Of a stretch of 64,000 nt of DNA, positions 53,671 through 61,302 are shown in pieces (the stretch's first letter is position 1; every line of letters starts with the position of its first letter). This stretch comes from Paenibacillus sp. FSL K6-3182 (GTDB lineage: Bacteria > Bacillota > Bacilli > Paenibacillales > Paenibacillaceae). Under the pieces are notes generated by a model. That model ran no database searches. It was not told where the DNA came from and worked only from the letters and a program-made list of their open reading frames with translations. A program made the position numbers and the translations under genes. The stretch is from positions 2,537,501 through 2,601,500 of the forward strand of contig NZ_CP150265.1 of assembly GCF_037976325.1 (NCBI RefSeq). The letters run 5' to 3'.

Positions 53671-54720
53671 ATGGGAAATCGCATATATGAAAATCTATTG
53701 CCGGCACCGAAGAACGGTGGATTTAAAATGGATGGCTATTATATTTGGTGCGGCTCTGTTGTGCAAGGCGAGGATGGAAAATATCATATGTTTGCTTCAA
53801 GGTGGCCTAAGGAATATGGCTTTGCTGCACAGTGGCTGTTCAACTGCGAGATTGTTAGAGCAGTTAGCGATACGCCTGAGGGGCCTTATACGTTTGCCGA
53901 AGTTATATTTGAGCGAAGAGAGCGCAGTTACTTTGACGCTTTGAATCAACATAATCCATCGGTGAAATATTGGAACGGAACGTACTATCTTTACTATTTT
54001 GGAACGACTTATGGAGGGCCTATCCCAGCTGTGGGAGAGAAAATAAGTCAAGAAAGAGATGTCGAGGTTTGGAATCGAAAAAGAATTGGTTTAGCCACTT
54101 CGAAATCTATATTTGGACCGTGGGAGCGTCCAGATGCCCCATTGTTAGAGCCAAGAGCGCCAGGGCATTGGGATTGTACGATTACAACCAATCCATCAGC
54201 AGCTATACTGCCGGATGGGACGACGTATATGATTTATAAGTCGAGAGAATATGCGGGCTCTACCTTGCAATTAGGCGTTGCCCGTGCTCCTCGCCCTGAA
54301 GGTCCGTATACCCGTTTGCAGGAGGAACCGATTTTTCAGTTTGACAATCCAGACTTCCACGTCGAAGACCCGTTTCTGTGGTGGGAGGATGGGAAATTTC
54401 ATATTTTAATTAAAGATGATTTTAAAAATGATTCGGGCGGTGTCACTGGCGATTGGGGAGCGGGCATCTACGCAACAAGCACCGATTGCTTGCACTGGGA
54501 TATTTCAAATGATTCTAAGGCGTATACAAGAGATGTCCTGTGGGATGATGGCACAAGGACGGTTCAAGCGAACATCGAGCGTCCTAATTTGTTGTTCCAT
54601 GATGGCAAGCCAACCCATTTATTTCTGGCAACCGGAAACGGGACTCAGCCTTGGGATTTCGAAGGGAACACTTGGAGTATGGTTATTCCTTTAAAGAAAA
54701 CAGTGTCCGAGCATAGCTGA
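53671..54720 (+). CDS. GH43-like five-bladed beta-propeller glycosidase
   Basis: A 349-residue protein with the five-bladed propeller pattern of clan GH-F/GH43-type enzymes: repeated strands ending in HNPSVKYWNGTYYLYYFG, TTNPSAAILPDGTTYMIYKS and VEDPFLWWEDGKFHILIKDD. The VEDPFLWW segment resembles the central acidic motif of the fold. The exact family and substrate are not certain (arabinoside, fucoside or galactoside cleavage are all possible). The ATG at 53671 is chosen because GAGGAG lies seven bases upstream. No signal peptide is seen. A good terminator follows. Confidence 0.75.
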   Translation: MGNRIYENLLPAPKNGGFKMDGYYIWCGSVVQGEDGKYHMFASRWPKEYGFAAQWLFNCEIVRAVSDTPEGPYTFAEVIFERRERSYFDALNQHNPSVKYWNGTYYLYYFGTTYGGPIPAVGEKISQERDVEVWNRKRIGLATSKSIFGPWERPDAPLLEPRAPGHWDCTITTNPSAAILPDGTTYMIYKSREYAGSTLQLGVARAPRPEGPYTRLQEEPIFQFDNPDFHVEDPFLWWEDGKFHILIKDDFKNDSGGVTGDWGAGIYATSTDCLHWDISNDSKAYTRDVLWDDGTRTVQANIERPNLLFHDGKPTHLFLATGNGTQPWDFEGNTWSMVIPLKKTVSEHS

Positions 54721-54769
54721 GAACAAGCTTTGATTTTTGCCTAAAGACTCTAATCATTCATTCACATAA

Positions 54770-54814
54770 AAAAGGCAAACGATCACTTTTGTTAAAGTGA
54801 CTGTTTGCCTTTAT
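54770..54814. terminator. Terminator between GH43-like gene and tubulin-like locus
   Basis: AAAGGCAAAC/GTTTGCCTTT stem with an inner TCACTTT/AAAGTGA hairpin. It has A/T runs on both sides and probably serves both convergent genes. Confidence 0.85.
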
Positions 54815-54853
54815 TCATTATTTCTCTAATTTGCTCATTTAGTTTCGATCTGC

Positions 54854-55807
54854 TTACAGGTCTGTTTCTTTGCTCGTACGCTTGAAATCCTCGTCCCATT
54901 TGTAACGTTCATTATAGATTTCCATTACTTCTTGATATAAAGGGCTGGCGCCTGCGTGCGGACTGCTGTGAAGCATTTGATAAAGCCGCAAGAAACGGTC
55001 TTTAGGAAGCTTTCGTGCATAGCGCATCAGCAAATAGGGATAGAGTGTGATGTATCGTTTCATCCTAACTGCCGCACCGGCAACACCAACGAGAATGCTC
55101 TCGCCATGCTCCATTTTCAAAATCTGCGCCTCGTGAAGCAAAACATAACGGAATGTATTTTCTTTCAGCAAATCTCTTCTGATTTTGGCAAGCTCGCCAA
55201 TATATTCAACGAGATCGGGATTAAAATGATCCATTAACAAGGGGTCCAGCATCAGATCCATATCCTTGCGCAAAACAAAGGATTGCAGCAGCAAAATTTG
55301 CTCCAGTCGAAGCTGGTCAGTATGGACAAGCGCGCCAATTTCACGCAGCATTTCATACGCAAGCGGTTTATCGCCGCTATGGAACACTTGAATAGCTGTT
55401 TCTCGGTCATTTACTAGACCTGCAGAGAGAGTATATGCCTCTTTTTGAAATATTTTTTGCAGCTGCAGGAGCAAAAGTGCAGGGGTCGACCGCTTCTGCA
55501 ACGTCCATAATAGAGCGACTAGCAGCATTCCTCCGGCAACAATCAAAGTGGAATGCATTGCTGATTCGCTCATTGCAAATCCGACAATAATAATAAACAA
55601 TGCAAAAAACCGCTCTTTCCACATCTTAAGCTTAAGCTTATAGGCTGCCTGAGCTTCAACATTTTTTAGGGCAAATTTGCCGCACACGGGGCACTGCGCA
55701 TCACCTAGTACTGTAAAGTGGTTGCATCTCCGGCAAATTTTAAGTTTATTATAAGGATAGCGTGTTTTAATATAAGGGTTAAGTAGTACCGGCAGCTTCT
55801 TCATCAT
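54854..55807 (-). CDS. Zinc-ribbon membrane protein of the tubulin-like locus
   Basis: A 317-residue protein of no recognised family. Residues 25-42 hold two CxxC pairs (CRRC and CPVC) forming a probable zinc ribbon. Two membrane segments lie at about 68-85 and 88-105, followed by a ~200-residue helical cytoplasmic domain. The short loop between the helices puts both ends in the cytoplasm. Its ATG overlaps the stop of a 51-residue membrane peptide by four bases (ATGA), so they are translationally coupled. The pair is divergent from the VWA-tubulin operon across a 153-base spacer, which suggests that it belongs to the same system. Confidence 0.75.
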   Translation of the reverse strand: MMKKLPVLLNPYIKTRYPYNKLKICRRCNHFTVLGDAQCPVCGKFALKNVEAQAAYKLKLKMWKERFFALFIIIVGFAMSESAMHSTLIVAGGMLLVALLWTLQKRSTPALLLLQLQKIFQKEAYTLSAGLVNDRETAIQVFHSGDKPLAYEMLREIGALVHTDQLRLEQILLLQSFVLRKDMDLMLDPLLMDHFNPDLVEYIGELAKIRRDLLKENTFRYVLLHEAQILKMEHGESILVGVAGAAVRMKRYITLYPYLLMRYARKLPKDRFLRLYQMLHSSPHAGASPLYQEVMEIYNERYKWDEDFKRTSKETDL

Positions 55808-55959
55808 TCGCGATCACGCTGCCCGCTGCTTTTTAGTATGGAAAGGACAAGCTTGCTCAGCTGTTCTGGAGAAGGCGCCCGTCTCCGCTGTGCGCGATAG
55901 CTCATTGCTTTGATGATGACAAAAAGAAACAATAGTCCAAGACAAACGTAGGTAACCAT
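55804..55959 (-). CDS. 51-residue membrane peptide upstream of zinc-ribbon gene
   Basis: A small gene reading MVTYVCLGLLFLFVIIKAMS followed by a strongly basic segment (YRAQRRRAPSP) and an amphipathic helix (EQLSKLVLSILKSSGQ). It should be a single-span membrane peptide with a cytoplasmic tail. AAAGGA lies upstream at good spacing, and its TGA overlaps the ATG of the next gene by four bases. This coupling and the clear membrane-plus-basic layout argue that it is real. No family was recognised. Confidence 0.68.
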   Translation of the reverse strand: MVTYVCLGLLFLFVIIKAMSYRAQRRRAPSPEQLSKLVLSILKSSGQRDRE

Positions 55960-56042
55960 ATCCTATTCCTTTCTTACAATAAAAGTGATTTAACAAAATC
56001 TATCAGGTATACTTATTTTGTAGTATATCATCATACTAGTAG

Positions 56043-56060
56043 CAGTGACTAACAGTGACT
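56043..56060. repeat. Direct repeat CAGTGACT with 10-base period in divergent promoter region
   Basis: CAGTGACT occurs at 56043-56050 and 56053-56060, exactly one helical turn apart, followed by a partial copy (GGACTA). Just upstream (about 56010-56040) AGTAT/ATACT inverted repeats overlap each other. The spacer separates the zinc-ribbon pair from the VWA-tubulin operon and may hold a regulator binding site. Confidence 0.5.
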
Positions 56061-56112
56061 ATTGGACTAGCGAAGAAGAACCGTTTGTCCCATTACAAAG
56101 GAGTACAGCAAA

Positions 56113-57888
56113 ATGAATAGATTAAAACGTTTATCATGTCAGCTAATTATGGTTTCTGCTATTTTGCTGCTGCCGTTCAGCAGCTTACAAACCGTGCATG
56201 CAGCGCAAGGCGACTCGCAAATCGATGCAGTACTTGTGCTGGATGTCAGCAATTCAATGAGCACAAGCGATCCAGGGAAAATTGGAAATGAAGCAATGAA
56301 GATGTTCATTGATATGCTGCCGACACAAGGCGACCGTGTTGGCATTGTGGCTTATACCGATGAAATTCAACGTGAGAAGGCGCTGCTGGAAATTCAGTCT
56401 GCTGCAGATAAAGATAAGCTGAAGGGCTTCATCGATCAGTTAAACCGCGGAGCCTATACCGATGTTTCTGTCGGAGTAAAGGAAGCGGTACAGATTTTGG
56501 AGGATGGTGCCGACCAAGATCACGAGCCGATGATTATTTTGCTAGCTGACGGCAATAACGATTTTAATAAGGCATCCGGCAGAACGCAGGCGCAGTCCGA
56601 CGCGGACATGGACAAGGCGCTTAAAGAAGCGAATGATAAAGGCGTTCCGATTTATACGATTGGCCTAAATGCAAATGGAAAACTAAATGAATCTGCGCTT
56701 GCTAAGCTATCGGAAATAACCGGCGGGAAATCATTCGCGACCGATTCGGCTGACGATTTGCCGCGAATTTTGAGCGAAATTTTTGCCAGCCATCTTGAGC
56801 TGAACGTCGTACCGGTTGATTCTTTGACGGCAAACGGCAGCTATCAGGATGTGAAAATTTCAGTTCCCAACTCGAATGTACTAGAAGCAAATATTTCGAT
56901 TATGTCGAGCAAGCCGGTTGAGGCGAAGCTCGTAGATCCATCTGGCAACGCTATTCCTATTCCTTCGAATGGCGTCTTGCTATCGAGCTCGAAGAGCTAT
57001 TCCTTGCTGAAGCTGTTAAAGCCGTCGGAAGGCGATTGGAAGCTTCAAATCAAAGGCGTGAATCGCGATAAAATCGACATTAATCTTATTTTCAACTATG
57101 ACTTAAGTCTTGCTATGGATCCACTAGCCAAAGCGACCTATTCCAAGGGCGACAAGGTGACGATCAATTCTTATCTCGTAAGCGGCGGAAAAAAACTGGA
57201 AGACACCTCCCAGTACAGCAACATGAGCGCGGTTTTACTCGTTAAAGACTTAGACACGGGCAAAACCGAGGAAATACCGATGGAGAATGCGGGCGACCAT
57301 TTTGCAGGCTCCTACAAAATACCTGAGAAGCATGACTATGAGATTATAGTGAAGGCCAAAGAGAAAAGCTTTTTCCGAGAGACCGATGCGGTTAAGATTT
57401 CGGCAAAGGCGGGAACAACGGGGCAGACGCCAAAGCCGGAGGCAGATAAAGAAGAGAAGCCGTTCCCGGTTGTACCTGTTGTAATTGGCGTTATAGGTCT
57501 AGCGGCATTGCTTGCAGCAGCTTACTTTATATTAAGAGTGCTGAAACAAGCGAACCGTGGGTTTGTTGGGCAACTCGTCATTGAAATTCGAGATGAGAAT
57601 ACAGGTGACAAAACGTCGCCGCAGTACAAGAAGCTGACAGCCTTCAAAGGCAAGTTGCAGCTTCACCAGCTGTTGCAGCTAGCGCCTGAGCTGAAGGAAA
57701 CCGACAAGGTCATTTTCAAGCCGGGAAGCAATGATCGTATCGTTCTGCAAAATGGTTCCTCCTGCACAATTGAGAAATCGGGACGAGCAGTGGATGCGAC
57801 GCGTGCATTGGAAATGAAAAGCGGAGACCGTATTACGGTTTCATTGAAACAAATAGACAAAACGATATTCATTGAATATCTCGTATAA
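56113..57888 (+). CDS. VWA-domain protein, exported and membrane-anchored
   Basis: A 591-residue protein with a signal peptide (residues 1-31, ending TVHAA) and a von Willebrand A domain at ~36-225. The MIDAS metal site is complete: DVSNS at 44-48, a Thr near 117 (GAYTDVSVG) and an Asp near 145 (LLADGNND). Beta-rich extracellular regions follow, then one membrane helix at ~450-475 and a cytoplasmic tail of ~115 residues containing KLQLHQLLQLAPELKETDKV and a beta-rich end. It can therefore bind a ligand outside and a partner inside. AAAGGAG precedes the ATG. It is the first gene of the tubulin-like operon, 24 bases before the GTPase-like gene. Confidence 0.9.
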   Translation: MNRLKRLSCQLIMVSAILLLPFSSLQTVHAAQGDSQIDAVLVLDVSNSMSTSDPGKIGNEAMKMFIDMLPTQGDRVGIVAYTDEIQREKALLEIQSAADKDKLKGFIDQLNRGAYTDVSVGVKEAVQILEDGADQDHEPMIILLADGNNDFNKASGRTQAQSDADMDKALKEANDKGVPIYTIGLNANGKLNESALAKLSEITGGKSFATDSADDLPRILSEIFASHLELNVVPVDSLTANGSYQDVKISVPNSNVLEANISIMSSKPVEAKLVDPSGNAIPIPSNGVLLSSSKSYSLLKLLKPSEGDWKLQIKGVNRDKIDINLIFNYDLSLAMDPLAKATYSKGDKVTINSYLVSGGKKLEDTSQYSNMSAVLLVKDLDTGKTEEIPMENAGDHFAGSYKIPEKHDYEIIVKAKEKSFFRETDAVKISAKAGTTGQTPKPEADKEEKPFPVVPVVIGVIGLAALLAAAYFILRVLKQANRGFVGQLVIEIRDENTGDKTSPQYKKLTAFKGKLQLHQLLQLAPELKETDKVIFKPGSNDRIVLQNGSSCTIEKSGRAVDATRALEMKSGDRITVSLKQIDKTIFIEYLV

Positions 57889-57912
57889 ATAGAGCCCTGG
57901 AGGTAATGAAAA

Positions 57913-60900
57913 ATGAAACCGATCGTAAGAGAACACATACAGCAGCTTGACGTTTCGCTTGGCGGAGGTATTGTCAGCGAGAAAATTCGGGTAGACACCA
58001 TAGATAATCCCATTCTGATCATTGGACTTGGCGGTACCGGTATTGATGCGCTTCTGCGCCTGAAATACCAGATCAATCGCCGCTTTAAGCTTCCTGAGGA
58101 TCCCGTTTCCAAAAGAAAACGCGAGAAGCCTGATAATGTGGAATTTCTTGCTTTTGAAACGAATGAACAGGACCGCAATAAAAAGTATAAAGGGATCGGT
58201 CTTGATCCTATTAATGAATTTGTGCTGCTATCTAATGCAGAGGTTGGAGGACTGCTGCAAAATCGCAGCATTTTGGAGCCGTACATCACGGACTGGCTGT
58301 CGCCAGAGCTAAGTATAACTGATGGCATGAATGGTGCAGCTGGCGTTCGACAAGCAGGTCGGCTTCTGCTGTTTACGAAGATCAATCAAGTGGTGCAGAG
58401 CATCGACAAAAAAATTAAGACGTTATCCGTCGGGACGAACAAAAAGCTGATGGTGTTTCTGCTAACCGGCTTGTCTGGCGGAACAGGAAGCGGCTGCTTC
58501 CTCGATATCTCTTATATCGTTCGAGGAATTATAGAGCGTGATCACGGATCAGCCGGCATTGACCGCGTTAATACGCTTGGTTATTTGTTTACGCCGGATA
58601 TTAACCTTGCAAGCAAAAGCTTGAGCGACCATACACGTGAGTACATTAAGAAAAATGGCTATGCTGCACTGAAGGAACTGGACTATTGGATGAATGTGGA
58701 CAGCCGCGGCGAGAGGTTTACGCAGCAATATGGCAATATTTTAAACGTTAATTCGCCGCTCCCACCATTTAATTTATGCCATCTCATCTCGGCTACAAAT
58801 GCTGAGGGCAAGCTGCTTGAAAATGCTTATGATTATTGCATGAATGTAACGGCAGAGAATATTACGAACTTTATTTCCAGCGAGGAAAAACAATCCGGCG
58901 AGGAATTCGCTATTCATGATTATATTAGCAACATTCGGACCAATATTGCTCAAATGAACAAAATGTACCCGGCTAACTACGATTACAACATTATCGGAGC
59001 TTCTTCGGCGGTACTGCCGATCGAGGAAATGACGACTTATTTGGCTTACCGGCTTTTCAACAAAATGGACAAAATGTTTGAGAAGGCGCCGAGTCAGGAC
59101 GATGTAGAGAAATTTGCCCGCAAGCTTGGCATTGATCTCGAAACGATGATGAAAACCTTTGACTCACGCGTACCTGAACCGCTGCCAGGCTTCGAGAACA
59201 GTGAGCGACTCAGCTACAATAACGTGGTGAAAATGCAAGCCGTAAACATGGATACGGAGCTGGAGCAAAACTTTTTGGCTCGTGCACGCGAGGAATATAT
59301 TAAGGCCAAAAAACAGCTGCCAGGCGAAATTGTTGGGCAATTTACCGATCAAATTCGTCGTACATTTCTCCATCCAGAGCAAGGGCCATTTTATGTATCC
59401 CGTCTCCTGCATACTGAGAAAGGCTTCTGCTTGCTGAAGATGCTGCTCTCTTATATTGAGACGCTACGTGAAGGGCTGTCACGACTCCCTAAAGAGATCG
59501 AAGCAGCTAGAGAGCAAGCCAATGAGCGTATGGGCGATGCGAAGAGTGCGTTCGTATCCAAGGATAAGAAGAAAAACAACTATATCGAAGCAAAAATAAA
59601 TGAGTACTGGCTGCTTGCTGACGTTGAGCGAATTGAGCAATTGATCGAATTTTATGAGGATCTCCACCAGCTGCTTAACAACGAGAATAACCGCATTTAT
59701 AACGTATTTACTGAAATTTTGAATGTGCTTAATTCGATCTTTGCCAAAAATGGTGAAATTCTAACAAGCGGCGAGGAACAAGCGGATCATAAAGGAAACA
59801 AAACATACTATTGGAATATCGTAGGCGTACCAGACATCTCCGACGTTATCAGCCGTTTAATGGATAAGAAGGACGGCGATGATCTGATCCGCGACTTTAC
59901 GCAGGAGCTTCTAGACCATTCGAATCTTTGGGTAAAAGAGCAGGAAATTGATATCGTCAGCTCGATTTCAGAGTTTTTGACGAATAAATTCGGCGATCTG
60001 ATTACGAAATCGATGGAAGAATTCCTAGTTATGAAATACGGGAACGATGAATCGATTGAGAAGTTTGTTGAGCGTCATATCGCTAGCAAGCTAGATGAGG
60101 AAGCTGTGCCTGTATTCCATCTCAGCAACAGCTCAGGCAATTTGCATGTCCCTTCATGGGGATTTGTGTCCGTGCCTGTGCAGGCGCCGAGCATATTGAG
60201 AGGGATTCGGAACTATCAAAATAACTCGATAGGCAAATCCCACTTTACGATAAAGGAAAGTGAAGTGAAAAACCGAATTTTCTGGCTGAATACGAGAAAT
60301 GGTGTGCCTTTGTTTGTTTATACGCCGCTGAAGGTATATGAAGAAAGCTATGAACGCACGATTCTTGATAAGGAAGGCATCGGCCGTCATTTGGTGCAGA
60401 CTGATCGTGTCAATTGGACCTATTTGCCTTCGCCGATTCCAGAGAAATCATGGGGCGACACGTACGTCAACCCACGTGTGAGAAGCTATAATGCGAGGGT
60501 TCGCGCTGAGTTTGTCAAAGCCGAGAGCTTCCGTATTATTGAAGAGAAGGGCATAGACAATAACACGAGCAGCCGTTACTCCGTTCGCTTCACGAAGCCG
60601 TTCCAATTATCGGATGCGTTAAAACCGTTCAATATGCAGCTTGATGGCGCGAAGCCGAATTTAGGTGAAGTAAAGCGAGCAGTAAATGAGCTGAAGCGCC
60701 TTTTATCCGAGGGGCTGGAGCTTGAATCGACAAAGGATATTTTCGGCAGCTTTACAGAGGAGCTTGCACAAGAAAATCTCATTCGTTCGCCGGAGCAGCT
60801 AAGACGGGTTCGTGAGGAATTGGCGAAGTATGAATCCATTTCTGTAAAATTAGTCGAGCTTGAGCAGCTGCTTATGCAGCATCAAGATGATGAGAAGTTG

Positions 60901-61302
60901 CTGGATCAGTTTATTGAGGCGCTATACACAGAGACCATTTGCAAGAAAGGTGCCCTGTATGTTTATGATCGCGAGCCAGAGGAAGATGCATGGCCGCCTT
61001 TCGCTAATTTAATGAAAAGCAGCAGCTATGTTGAGTTTGAGGTGTTTGAGAGCTTCCGACAGCTGGATGAGAAAAACCGCAGCGTTCTTAGACGCAAAGC
61101 AGAGCGCAGAGTAACGGAGCTGACTGCAACGGAGGATACTTCAAAGCTGTTAGCTAAGCTTGAGGAGCTGTTCGGTACATTTCTTGATGCACGTGAGCGT
61201 CTCGAATACGAGAAGGTTGAGCTGGCAAATGGAGAGGAAATGCACCGGTTCTACCGGGAAATGTCTACTAAACTTAACGAAATTCGTAGAAAGTTGAAAT
61301 AA
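57913..61302 (+). CDS. Tubulin/FtsZ-superfamily protein with long C-terminal extension
   Basis: A 1129-residue protein whose N-terminal domain has both glycine loops of the tubulin superfamily: ILIIGLGGTGIDAL (loop at residues 38-43) and LTGLSGGTGSGCFLDIS (tubulin signature at 186-194). This matches the Tubulin_2 type (PF13809), the large FtsZ-like proteins predicted to act in membrane remodelling. The domain is followed by a ~700-residue extension with coiled-coil stretches (about 515-590 and 917-990) and no recognised domain. No signal peptide or membrane span is seen. It overlaps the next gene by one base (TAATG) and follows a VWA membrane protein. GTP-dependent polymerisation attached to the membrane is inferred. 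Confidence 0.88.
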   Translation: MKPIVREHIQQLDVSLGGGIVSEKIRVDTIDNPILIIGLGGTGIDALLRLKYQINRRFKLPEDPVSKRKREKPDNVEFLAFETNEQDRNKKYKGIGLDPINEFVLLSNAEVGGLLQNRSILEPYITDWLSPELSITDGMNGAAGVRQAGRLLLFTKINQVVQSIDKKIKTLSVGTNKKLMVFLLTGLSGGTGSGCFLDISYIVRGIIERDHGSAGIDRVNTLGYLFTPDINLASKSLSDHTREYIKKNGYAALKELDYWMNVDSRGERFTQQYGNILNVNSPLPPFNLCHLISATNAEGKLLENAYDYCMNVTAENITNFISSEEKQSGEEFAIHDYISNIRTNIAQMNKMYPANYDYNIIGASSAVLPIEEMTTYLAYRLFNKMDKMFEKAPSQDDVEKFARKLGIDLETMMKTFDSRVPEPLPGFENSERLSYNNVVKMQAVNMDTELEQNFLARAREEYIKAKKQLPGEIVGQFTDQIRRTFLHPEQGPFYVSRLLHTEKGFCLLKMLLSYIETLREGLSRLPKEIEAAREQANERMGDAKSAFVSKDKKKNNYIEAKINEYWLLADVERIEQLIEFYEDLHQLLNNENNRIYNVFTEILNVLNSIFAKNGEILTSGEEQADHKGNKTYYWNIVGVPDISDVISRLMDKKDGDDLIRDFTQELLDHSNLWVKEQEIDIVSSISEFLTNKFGDLITKSMEEFLVMKYGNDESIEKFVERHIASKLDEEAVPVFHLSNSSGNLHVPSWGFVSVPVQAPSILRGIRNYQNNSIGKSHFTIKESEVKNRIFWLNTRNGVPLFVYTPLKVYEESYERTILDKEGIGRHLVQTDRVNWTYLPSPIPEKSWGDTYVNPRVRSYNARVRAEFVKAESFRIIEEKGIDNNTSSRYSVRFTKPFQLSDALKPFNMQLDGAKPNLGEVKRAVNELKRLLSEGLELESTKDIFGSFTEELAQENLIRSPEQLRRVREELAKYESISVKLVELEQLLMQHQDDEKLLDQFIEALYTETICKKGALYVYDREPEEDAWPPFANLMKSSSYVEFEVFESFRQLDEKNRSVLRRKAERRVTELTATEDTSKLLAKLEELFGTFLDARERLEYEKVELANGEEMHRFYREMSTKLNEIRRKLK

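Noticed and set aside
55814..55996. A 60-codon minus-strand frame overlapping the spacer of the tubulin-like locus
   Set aside because: Its composition is not protein-like, and the overlapping 51-codon frame in another phase has a ribosome binding site, a membrane helix and stop-start coupling.
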